Shown: one piece after another, positions 1-6,413 of the stretch | How the letters are laid out: each line of letters begins with the position of its first letter | How positions within the stretch are numbered: the first letter of the stretch is position 1 | Origin: Deltaproteobacteria bacterium | Lineage (GTDB): Bacteria > Myxococcota_A > UBA796 > UBA2385 | Direction of reading: 5' to 3' | DNA: 14,703 nucleotides | Assembly (NCBI GenBank): GCA_003694325.1 | Contig: RFKJ01000464.1 | Coordinates: 1 to 14,703, forward strand | Notes under the pieces: model-generated | Told to the model about the DNA's origin: nothing | Database searches by the model: none | The model's input: only the letters and a program-made list of their open reading frames with translations | Translations under genes and position numbers: made by a program

Positions 1-1
1 C

Positions 2-922
2 CTCGCGACGGTCAACGGCGTGCCGATCACGGTGGAGGAGTTCGAGGAGGCCGCCGCCCGCAAGACCCCGGAGAACGGCGTCAGCCTCTCCGATGCCGAA
101 AAGCAGGAGATCCTCGACCGCCTGGTCGCCGAGAAGCTGCTGTACAAGGCCGCCCTCGAGAAGGGCCTCGACAAGGACCCCAAGGTCCAGAAGGTGATGG
201 TCAACACCCTGCTCCGCGAGCTGGTCTACTCGCAGGTTCGCAACTCGGACTTCACCGACGAGGAACTGCAGGCCTACTACGAAGCCCACAAGGAGGACTT
301 CGTGGTGCCCGAGAAGGTGCAGATCCGGCGGATCCTCATCAAGGTCAAGGACGATCGGCCCGACGAGGAGGCCCGGAAGGAAGCCGAGCGCATCCACGCC
401 CTTGTCGTCGCCAACCCCGAGAGCTTCAAGGACCTGGCGACCCAGTACTCCGAGGACCCCTACCGCCGCCGCGGCGGAGACGTCGGCTTCGTGTCCCGGG
501 CCGGCAAGCCGGGCCTGGACGACGAGGTCGTCGCCAAGGCCTTCGAGATGCAGGTCGGCGACATCTCCGACGTCTTCAAGACCGAGGATGGCTACAACAT
601 CATCACCGTGGTCAACAAGCGGGAGCGGGTCGAGCGCACCTTCCAGCAGATGAAGGGATCGGTGCTCCGCAAGGTCAAGAACGAGAAGCTCAAGGAGCTC
701 TACGACCAGTACGTCAACGACCTCAAGGCGGGGGCGAAGATCGACATCGACACCGACAAGCTCGCCCAGGTCGAGGTGACCCGGTCCCGCCGGCCGATGG
801 GTCCGAGCATGAGCCTCGGCTCTCCCGGTGCTCCCGCGGCGCCCAAGCTCCAGGTCGACAAGCAGACGAGCGGGGATGCCAGCGGCGACAAGCAGGGCGA
901 CGCCACCGAAGGCGGCCAGTGA
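2..922 (+). CDS. Parvulin-type peptidyl-prolyl cis-trans isomerase, 5'-truncated by window edge
   Basis: Probable periplasmic or envelope-attached prolyl isomerase/chaperone that assists folding of exported proteins. The open frame enters from the left edge. Its first visible residues (LATVNGVPITVEEF) are the usual beginning of a mature SurA/PrsA-type N-domain, so the true start and any signal peptide lie upstream and GTG at 20 is internal. An alpha-helical N-domain fills about visible residues 1-100. A complete parvulin (PpiC/Rotamase) domain follows at about 103-210, with the family signatures I-R-R-I-L-I-K, F-K-D-L-A-x-x-Y-S-E-D, G-G-D-V-G-F and the C-terminal G-Y-N-I-I-T-V strand. The tail is Gly/Ser/Ala/Lys-rich and probably disordered. 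The stop overlaps the next gene's start by 4 bp (GTGA), so the two are translationally coupled. PrsA-like or PpiD-like function is equally possible; family assignment is firm. Confidence 0.9.
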   Translation, partial: LATVNGVPITVEEFEEAAARKTPENGVSLSDAEKQEILDRLVAEKLLYKAALEKGLDKDPKVQKVMVNTLLRELVYSQVRNSDFTDEELQAYYEAHKEDFVVPEKVQIRRILIKVKDDRPDEEARKEAERIHALVVANPESFKDLATQYSEDPYRRRGGDVGFVSRAGKPGLDDEVVAKAFEMQVGDISDVFKTEDGYNIITVVNKRERVERTFQQMKGSVLRKVKNEKLKELYDQYVNDLKAGAKIDIDTDKLAQVEVTRSRRPMGPSMSLGSPGAPAAPKLQVDKQTSGDASGDKQGDATEGGQ

Positions 923-1872
923 GGGGCCTGCTCCTCGCGGTCCTGCTGGCCCTGGCGCCGGCGCCGGCCTCGGCGGCCATCGTCGACCGGGTGGCCGCCG
1001 TGGTCAACGACGAGGTCATCACCCTCAGCGAGGTCTACGACTTCGCCGGGGACTACATCGAGCAGCGAGCCGCCGCCGGCCCGGAGAGCCGCCGCGCCGC
1101 CGAACTGGAGGTCCTCGACAGCCTGATCCAGCGGGCCCTCATCCGCCAGGAGATCGTCGAGCTGGGCATCGATGTCACCGACCTCGACGTCGACCGGGCG
1201 ATCGACGACATCGCCCGGCGCAACGGCATGGACCGGGACCAGCTTCGCGACGCCGTGCAGGCCCAGGGCATGTCCTGGACCCAGTACCGCGACGAGATCA
1301 AGGAGGGGCTGCGTCAGCAGCAGTTCACCGGCTACATCATGCAGACCCGGATCACGGTGGACGAGGACGAGCTGCGGGATCTCTACAATCGCTGGCTGGC
1401 CGACCACCCGCCCGCCGAGGTGCTGGATCTCGGCGCCTACCTGGTCCCCCTGCCTCCCGACGCCGACCCGGCGACCGTCGAGGCGGCCATCGCCCGCGCC
1501 GAAGCGGGACGGCAGCGGGTGGCCGCCGGCGAGGACTTCGTCGCCGTGGCCCGCGAGCTGGACAGCGGCGCCTTCGCCGCCCACGACGCCCGGATCGGGG
1601 TGCTCAAGGACAGCGAGCTGCGGCCCGAGCTGGCCGAGCCGGTGCGGGCGACCCCCAAGGGGTCCACCACGCCCCCCATCGTCACCGATGCCGGGGTGAT
1701 GGTGGTCTACGTCTTCGACCGCCGCCAGGAGCCCCCTCCCTCGTTCGAGGACATGCGCGACGAGCTGGAGCAGCAGCTCTACCAGGACCTCATCGACGAC
1801 GAGATCGAGCAGTGGGTCCAGCAGGCCCGGCGACAGGCGGCGGTCGAGGTCAAGCTCCCGCCCCCCCAGTGA
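919..1872 (+). CDS. surA: SurA-like periplasmic chaperone/PPIase
   Basis: Periplasmic chaperone expected to escort outer-membrane proteins to the BAM machinery. The 317-residue product opens with a signal peptide (hydrophobic 3-17, cleavage likely after A-S-A near 19). The SurA N-domain begins at about 21 (I-V-D-R-V-A-A-V-V-N-D-E-V-I-T) and runs to about 165. The following segment (about 166-270) looks like one parvulin domain but is weak: the usual G-G-D-L-G-W block is replaced by A-A-H-D-A-R-I-G-V, so isomerase activity is doubtful. A C-terminal helix (about 275-305) returns to the N-domain, as in SurA. E. coli SurA is about 430 residues with two parvulin domains, so this is a one-domain form. 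The GTG start forms a GTGA overlap with the upstream isomerase, with GAAGG as a likely ribosome site. pdxA follows directly, matching the enterobacterial surA-pdxA order and supporting the name. Confidence 0.85.
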   Translation: MRGLLLAVLLALAPAPASAAIVDRVAAVVNDEVITLSEVYDFAGDYIEQRAAAGPESRRAAELEVLDSLIQRALIRQEIVELGIDVTDLDVDRAIDDIARRNGMDRDQLRDAVQAQGMSWTQYRDEIKEGLRQQQFTGYIMQTRITVDEDELRDLYNRWLADHPPAEVLDLGAYLVPLPPDADPATVEAAIARAEAGRQRVAAGEDFVAVARELDSGAFAAHDARIGVLKDSELRPELAEPVRATPKGSTTPPIVTDAGVMVVYVFDRRQEPPPSFEDMRDELEQQLYQDLIDDEIEQWVQQARRQAAVEVKLPPPQ

Positions 1873-1886
1873 CCGGCGAGGCCGGT
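1872..1886 (+). promoter_or_regulatory. Hairpin enclosing the pdxA ribosome-binding site
   Basis: A perfect 6-bp stem (ACCGGC 1872-1877 with GCCGGT 1881-1886) closes on the 3-nt loop GAG. The presumed Shine-Dalgarno GAGG (1878-1881) lies in the loop and first stem base, 8 nt from ATG 1890. The stem begins at the last base of the surA stop codon, so a ribosome finishing surA would open it. This geometry suggests translational coupling of pdxA to surA. The structure is read directly from sequence; its function is inferred. Confidence 0.4.
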
Positions 1887-1889
1887 GCC

Positions 1890-2810
1890 ATGCTGGTCGT
1901 CACGCCGGGGATGGGGATCGGCCCCGAGGTGACCCTCCGGGCCCTGGCCGCCCGCCCCGAGCTGTGGCGGCGGGTGGTGCTGGCCGGGCGGGCGGCCGCG
2001 GTCCGCCAGGTCGAGGGCGTGGACGTTCCCCTGGTGCCGGTGGACCGGCTCGCTCCCGCCGACCGGGGCGTGGCGCTGTGGGACGCCCCCGACGACGACG
2101 AGCCGGCGGAGGTGGCCGCCATCCGGGCCGGCGCCCGGGCCTGCCTGCGCCGGGAGGCAACCGCCCTGGTCACCGGGCCGATCCACAAGGCCCGGTTGGT
2201 GGCCCGCGGCTTCGCCTTCTCCGGGCACACCGACTTCCTCGCCCACCTCTGCGGCGACCTCCCCCCCGTCATGGCCTTCCACGGCAGCCGGTTCGGGGTC
2301 GCCCTGGTGACCACCCACGTCCCGCTGTCCCGGGTACCCGATCTCGTCCGCCCCGCCCGCGTCCGGTTCACCGTGCGGACGGCGGCCCTCGCCTGGCGCG
2401 ACCTGCTCGGTGTCTCGCATCCCCGCATCGCCGTCTGCGGGCTCAACCCCCACGCCGGCGAGGGCGGGGTCCTGGGGACCGAGGACCGGGACCACGTCGC
2501 CCCGGCCTGCGCCGACCTGCGGGCCGAGGGCTGGCAGGTCGAGGGGCCGGTGTCCGCCGAGACCGCGTTCCACGAGGCCATCGCCGGACACGTCGACATC
2601 GTGGTGGCGATGTACCACGACCAGGGCCTCGCCCCGTTGAAGGCGGTGGACTTCGGCCGGGCGGTGAACTGGACCCTCGGCCTGCCCATCGTCCGCACCA
2701 GCGTCGATCACGGCACCGCCGACCACCTCGTCGGCACCGGCTCCGCCGACCCGTCCAGCATGGGCGCGGCCCTCGACCTCGCCGTCCGGATCACCACCCC
2801 GCGGGGCTGA
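1890..2810 (+). CDS. pdxA: 4-hydroxythreonine-4-phosphate dehydrogenase PdxA
   Basis: Cytosolic NAD-dependent, metal-dependent dehydrogenase that oxidises 4-phosphooxy-threonine in the DXP-dependent pyridoxal-phosphate pathway. The 306-residue product keeps every active-site position I can recall for E. coli PdxA, all at a constant offset of 23: substrate-binding H113-T114 (in S-G-H-T-D-F), metal ligands H143 (T-T-H-V-P-L), H188 (N-P-H-A-G-E) and H243 (M-Y-H-D-Q-G), then K251, N260 and R269. The N-terminal glycine loop is shortened: T-P-G-M-G-I-G-P-E instead of the usual T-x-G-D/E-P-A-G-I-G-P-E. E. coli PdxA has 329 residues; the difference lies before H113. I chose ATG 1890 because GAGG sits 8 nt upstream. 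GTG 1869 would overlap the surA stop (GTGA) but lacks a well-placed ribosome site. The product ends 28 bp from the convergent lipoprotein gene. Confidence 0.93.
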   Translation: MLVVTPGMGIGPEVTLRALAARPELWRRVVLAGRAAAVRQVEGVDVPLVPVDRLAPADRGVALWDAPDDDEPAEVAAIRAGARACLRREATALVTGPIHKARLVARGFAFSGHTDFLAHLCGDLPPVMAFHGSRFGVALVTTHVPLSRVPDLVRPARVRFTVRTAALAWRDLLGVSHPRIAVCGLNPHAGEGGVLGTEDRDHVAPACADLRAEGWQVEGPVSAETAFHEAIAGHVDIVVAMYHDQGLAPLKAVDFGRAVNWTLGLPIVRTSVDHGTADHLVGTGSADPSSMGAALDLAVRITTPRG

Positions 2811-2838
2811 TGTCGCCGACCCCGATCCCGGCCGGCGG

Positions 2839-3381
2839 TCACCTGCCGGGGTCGCCCGTGTCCCCGGTGTCCCCGGTGTCCAGGCGGGTGCCGCAGTCGG
2901 GCAGGCCGCCATCGTCGGCGCCGACGAGGTCGGCCACCCCCCACCACCGGCAGTCGGCCACCGCCTCCCCGTCCGCCGAGTACACCTCGACGACGAAGGC
3001 CATGGCGTTTCGGTCGCTGCACAGGAAGCGCGTCGACGACCCCAGGACCACCTCCCGCGGGTCCGGCTCGATGTCCAGCTCCACGGCCAGCCGATCGGCG
3101 CTGCCGTCGCGGGCTGCTTCCACGCTGTAGACCGGGTGGCGCTCCCAGGTGGCGCTCCCAGAGGCCATCCACAGGTAGCCGTTGCCGGTCCACCCATCGG
3201 TCTCGATCTCGAAGCTCCAGGTCGCCGCGTCGACGTCGCATCCCCAGTCCACCCCGACGATCTCGGGAGGCGCATCCTCGACCGCCGGGGGCTGGTCGGT
3301 GGCCGCCCGGCCCCGGCGGTGGCAGGCCGTCGCCAGGGCGAGCAGGAGCAGGAGGAACCCGCCGGACCGGGCGCGACTCAC
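2839..3381 (-). CDS. Hypothetical small lipoprotein with four mature-region cysteines and an Asp-Thr-Gly repeat tail
   Basis: No family recognised. The 180-residue product has an R-x-R N-terminus, a hydrophobic segment (about 9-16) and a lipobox-like L-A-T-A-C ending at C20, so it is probably a lipoprotein, though the -3 residue is A rather than the usual L/V/I. The mature part is acidic and beta-rich, with aromatic clusters (W47, W56, W65, W71, W79) and four more cysteines (C48, C121, C144, C163) that could form two disulfides in the periplasm. The C-terminus is a D-T-G-D-T-G-D-T-G-D tract encoded by a 9-bp tandem repeat. I chose GTG 3381 because it forms a GTGA overlap with the hflX stop and has GAGG 7 nt upstream inside hflX. 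It is the last gene of the minus-strand run. A secreted substrate-binding or structural role is only a guess. Confidence 0.75.
   Translation of the reverse strand: MSRARSGGFLLLLLALATACHRRGRAATDQPPAVEDAPPEIVGVDWGCDVDAATWSFEIETDGWTGNGYLWMASGSATWERHPVYSVEAARDGSADRLAVELDIEPDPREVVLGSSTRFLCSDRNAMAFVVEVYSADGEAVADCRWWGVADLVGADDGGLPDCGTRLDTGDTGDTGDPGR
2858..2881 (-). repeat. 9-bp tandem repeat encoding (Asp-Thr-Gly)n
   Basis: About 2.7 copies of the plus-strand unit GTGTCCCCG. On the minus strand it encodes the D-T-G repeat tail of the small lipoprotein. Each unit is a whole number of codons, so copy-number change would lengthen or shorten the tail without shifting frame. Confidence 0.7.
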
Positions 3382-5069
3382 GGCATCGCCTCGCGGGCCG
3401 ATCGCCGGGCCCGCTCCTGGAAGATCCGGTGGTCCAGCTCGGCGATCAGCCGGTCGAGACCTTCGCCCGTCGCCGCGCTCACCGCCAGCCCCCGGAACCG
3501 GCGCACCAGCACCTCCCGGAGATCCGGATCGATGCGGTCCACCTTGTTGAGCACCGTGATCCGCGGCGTGTCGCTGCACCCCAGCGCCTCCAGCGTCCGG
3601 CGCACCTCGCTGTCGTGGGTGTCGATCCGGGGGTCGCTGGCGTCGAGCACGTGCACGAGGAGGTCGGCTTCGCGGGTCTCCTCCAGGGTGGACCGGAACG
3701 CCTCCACCAGCGCTTCGGGCAGGTTGCGGATGAACCCCACCGTGTCGGTCAGGACGATCTCGCGCTCCGCGGGGAAGCGCATCCGCCGGCTGGTGGGATC
3801 GAGGGTGGCGAACAGCTTGTCCTCCGCGTCGACCGCCGAGCGGGTCAGCGTGTTGAGCAGGGTGCTCTTGCCGGCGTTGGTGTAGCCGACGATGGCGACC
3901 TGGGGCAGCCCCACCCGGCTGCGCCGTGCGCGCCGCAGCGCCCGATCCCGTCCGAGCTTGCGGAGCTGGCGGGCCAGTCGGGTCTCGCGTTCATCGGCCC
4001 GCCGCCGGTTGATCTCCAGCCGGGTCTCGCCGGGCCCCCGCCCGCCGATGCCGCCGGTCAGGCGGCTCATGGCCGTCGGCATGATGGCCAGGCGCGGCTT
4101 GCGGTACCGAAGCTGGGCCAGCTCCACCTGGAGCTTCCCCTCCCGGGACCGCGCGCGCTGGGCGAAGATGTCGAGGATGAGCTGCGTCCGGTCGACCACC
4201 TTCAGGTCGGTGGCCGCGGCGATGTTGCGGAGCTGTCCCGGCGACAGCTCCTGGTCGAAGACCAGCACGTCCACGCCCCGCTGCATGGCGCCGACCAGGA
4301 TCTCGGCCAGCTTGCCCTTGCCCACCACGAACCGGGGATCGAAGCGACGGCGACGCTGCAGTACCCGGTCCAGCACCTGCAGCCCCGCGCTGTGGGCCAA
4401 CCGCTCCAGCTCGTCCAGCGACTCGGCCGCCTCCTCCAGGTCGCCGGTCGTGACGCCGATGACCACGCAGGCCTCGGCCCCGGGCAGGCGGACCGCGGCG
4501 TCCCGCGCCCGGAAACGGCGCTCCAGGTCACCGATGAACTCCAGCCAGTCCAGCCCCCAGCCGTAGATGCTTCCGACCCGCTCGACGAACCAGGGCTCCG
4601 CCGCCCCCTCCGGCGCGTCGGGATCCAGCGCCCCCAGCTCGGCCCACCCCGGCAGGCCGTCGGGACGCGCCTGGATCGCCACGACCGCGTCCAACCGCAG
4701 CAGCGCGAGGTCGGTGAGGTCATCGCGGGTGAGCGGCTCGCCACGCAGGTGGGTGTGGACCAGGCGCAGCCCGCGGAAGCGCCCGGCCCCCGCCCGGGCG
4801 CGGGTCAGGTCGGGGATGAAGAGCTGGTGGGCATCGCCGACGATCACCCGGGTCACCCGGCCCTGGCGATCCACCAGCACGCCGAGCTGCCGCCCGACCT
4901 GGCGCGACAGCTCGCACATCCGCCGCCCCAGTTCCGGGCTGACCACCACCCCCGCGGGCACCCGGCGGTCCGCCAGCTTCCGGACGCCGCGCAGGGCGCT
5001 GGGCTTGAGTCCCTCGGTGTTCCCGTGGACGTTCGTCGCGATCGCCGGCTCCTTGGCTGGGGCCCTCAT
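3378..5069 (-). CDS. hflX: GTPase HflX, long form with about 195-residue N-terminal extension
   Basis: Cytosolic ribosome-associated GTPase of the TRAFAC/OBG-HflX group, known in other bacteria to split or rescue stalled or hibernating 70S ribosomes under stress. The canonical protein starts at about residue 197 (the HflX N-domain with R-F-D-P-R-F-V-V-G-K-G-K at 242-253), followed by the coiled helical linker with G-G-I-G-G-R-G-P-G-E-T-R at 339-350. The G domain has G1 G-Y-T-N-A-G-K-S-T (395-403), G2 around A-T-L-D-P-T (421-426), G3 D-T-V-G-F (442-446), G4 N-K-V-D (508-511) and G5 S-A-A (531-533). All key GTPase residues are intact. Length is 563 versus about 426 in E. coli. Residues 1-195 form an extra domain with a JAMM-like H-T-H motif at 105-107. 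It lies 60 bp after the second flotillin gene and overlaps the lipoprotein gene (GTGA). ATG 5069 is the first in-frame start seen; no strong ribosome site precedes it. Confidence 0.95.
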   Translation of the reverse strand: MRAPAKEPAIATNVHGNTEGLKPSALRGVRKLADRRVPAGVVVSPELGRRMCELSRQVGRQLGVLVDRQGRVTRVIVGDAHQLFIPDLTRARAGAGRFRGLRLVHTHLRGEPLTRDDLTDLALLRLDAVVAIQARPDGLPGWAELGALDPDAPEGAAEPWFVERVGSIYGWGLDWLEFIGDLERRFRARDAAVRLPGAEACVVIGVTTGDLEEAAESLDELERLAHSAGLQVLDRVLQRRRRFDPRFVVGKGKLAEILVGAMQRGVDVLVFDQELSPGQLRNIAAATDLKVVDRTQLILDIFAQRARSREGKLQVELAQLRYRKPRLAIMPTAMSRLTGGIGGRGPGETRLEINRRRADERETRLARQLRKLGRDRALRRARRSRVGLPQVAIVGYTNAGKSTLLNTLTRSAVDAEDKLFATLDPTSRRMRFPAEREIVLTDTVGFIRNLPEALVEAFRSTLEETREADLLVHVLDASDPRIDTHDSEVRRTLEALGCSDTPRITVLNKVDRIDPDLREVLVRRFRGLAVSAATGEGLDRLIAELDHRIFQERARRSAREAMP

Positions 5070-5078
5070 TGTAGACGC

Positions 5079-5142
5079 GGCCCCCTGCAGGGGCCAGCGC
5101 CGCGAGCCCGCCCACCCCCACCCCGCCGGTCAGTCGACCGGC
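5079..5142 (-). promoter_or_regulatory. Hairpin / G-quadruplex motif / hairpin in the flotillin-hflX spacer
   Basis: Read in the mRNA sense (minus strand) three elements follow each other. First is a hairpin with a perfect 7-bp stem (5142-5136 with 5131-5125, loop of 4) covering the flotillin stop codon. Next is a G-run block of four, five, three and three G separated by single bases (5124-5107), the strictest form of a G-quadruplex motif. Last is a hairpin GGCCCC / GGGGCC (5095-5090 with 5084-5079, loop of 5), ending 9 nt before the hflX start. No T-run follows either hairpin, so a classical terminator is not supported. A transcription or translation brake, or an RNA processing site, is possible. 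Confidence 0.4.
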
Positions 5143-6413
5143 GTGATGCTGCTACCGCTCCGCCCCTGGGCGGCCGTCTCGATGAGCCGCGGGATGTCGA
5201 CGCCCAGTGCGCCCTTCATCTCCTCGACCAGTCGCACCGCCTTCGTGGCGGCGCTGCTGTCGCCGTCGCCGCCCGCGCCAGGCAGGATGGTCATCCGGTC
5301 GACATCGACCTGGTCGATGGTGGCGACCATGCTGTCCATCAGCGCCTGCAGCTTCTGCATCAGGAAGATGTCGCGCGCATTGTCGCCGCCGGCCTTCCAG
5401 GTGGCGATCATCTCGCGCAGCACGTGCACCGTGGCCTTGCCGTCCTCCACGACCCGGGCCGCCTCGCCCTTGGCCTTGGCGCGGGCGGCCTCCATGTCGG
5501 CCTTGGCGGGGGCGACCACGTCGGCCAGCAACCGCCGGCGGACCTGCTCCACCCGCGCCTCCTGCACCGGGACATCGGCTTCGGCCGCGGCGATGAGCGC
5601 CTTCACCTGCCCGCGCTCCTCGGCGACCATGGCCGCCATCTTCGTCTCCGCGTCCTTGATCCGCTTGGTGGTCTCGGCCTTGACGACGTTCATCTCCGAC
5701 TGGATCGCCGCCCGCCGCGCCTTGAGCGTGTTGCTCGCCTCGCGCTCCACGCTCTGGGCGTGGGCGTCGGCCTCGGCGATCCGGGCCCGCTTGACCACCT
5801 CCGCCGACTGCCGGCGGCCGATGCTGTCGAGGTACTTCACGTCGTCGGCGACGTTCTGGATCTTGAGGGTGTCCAGCGTCAGCCCGAGGCGGGCCAGGTC
5901 GTGCTCGGCCTCCTCCAGCAGCTTCTCGGCGAAGGCGATCTTGTCTTCGTTCACCTCCTCGGGAGTGAGCTGGGAGAGCACGCCGCGCAGGTTGCCCTCC
6001 AGGGTGTCCTTGGCCACCTTGACGATCTCGCGGCGCTCCTTGCCCATGAAGCGCTCGATGGCGTTGGACAGGGCCGGCTCGTACCCGGCGACCTTGACGT
6101 TGGCCACGCCCTGCACGGTCAGCGGGATCCCGCCCTTGCTGTAGGCGTTGCTCACCGTGACGTCGATGACCATGTTGGTCAGGTCCATGCGGTCCACGGT
6201 CTCGAACAGCGGGACCCGGAAGCCCCGCCCCCCCTTGATGACCCGGTAGCCGCGCGGCCGGCCCTCGGGGTCGCGCCCCTTCGAGCCGCTGAACACCAGC
6301 ACCTCGTTGGGACCGCAGATGTAGATCAGGTTGCGGGCCACCAGCATCGCGGCGATGGCGGCCATGCCGAGGACGACGAAGAGCACGAGGCCCAGGCTGA
6401 GGATCTCGGTCAT
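5130..6413 (-). CDS. SPFH/flotillin-like membrane protein (second copy)
   Basis: Membrane scaffold protein of the prohibitin/flotillin superfamily, expected to oligomerise on the inner face of the cytoplasmic membrane and organise membrane microdomains. The 427-residue product has one N-terminal transmembrane segment (about 4-25). The SPFH/band-7 domain (about 28-205) carries F-R-V-P-L-F-E-T-V, N-A-Y-S-K-G-G-I-P-L-T-V and V-K-Y-L-D-S-I-G-R. A long Ala/Glu/Lys/Arg-rich coiled coil (about 206-325) precedes a C-terminal oligomerisation region (about 330-415). It resembles YqiK/flotillin more than the short FloA. ATG 6413 overlaps the upstream SPFH gene's stop (ATGA) and has an ideal GGAGG 7 nt upstream. 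Paralogue of the gene before it; together they probably make a hetero-oligomer. hflX follows after a 60-bp structured spacer. Confidence 0.92.
   Translation of the reverse strand: MTEILSLGLVLFVVLGMAAIAAMLVARNLIYICGPNEVLVFSGSKGRDPEGRPRGYRVIKGGRGFRVPLFETVDRMDLTNMVIDVTVSNAYSKGGIPLTVQGVANVKVAGYEPALSNAIERFMGKERREIVKVAKDTLEGNLRGVLSQLTPEEVNEDKIAFAEKLLEEAEHDLARLGLTLDTLKIQNVADDVKYLDSIGRRQSAEVVKRARIAEADAHAQSVEREASNTLKARRAAIQSEMNVVKAETTKRIKDAETKMAAMVAEERGQVKALIAAAEADVPVQEARVEQVRRRLLADVVAPAKADMEAARAKAKGEAARVVEDGKATVHVLREMIATWKAGGDNARDIFLMQKLQALMDSMVATIDQVDVDRMTILPGAGGDGDSSAATKAVRLVEEMKGALGVDIPRLIETAAQGRSGSSITPVD

Noticed and set aside
2832..2849. CCGGC...GCCGG inverted repeat between pdxA and the convergent lipoprotein gene as a bidirectional terminator
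   Set aside because: Only 5 bp of clean stem, no T-run on either strand, and it overlaps coding sequence.
1779..3275. Long minus-strand frame across pdxA and the small lipoprotein region
   Set aside because: It contradicts the fully conserved PdxA active site on the plus strand and the signal-peptide frame of the lipoprotein; no domain is recognisable in its translation.
5069..5074. TACAAT on the minus strand as a -10 promoter box for hflX
   Set aside because: It overlaps the start codon itself, which would leave no leader and place the transcript start inside the gene.
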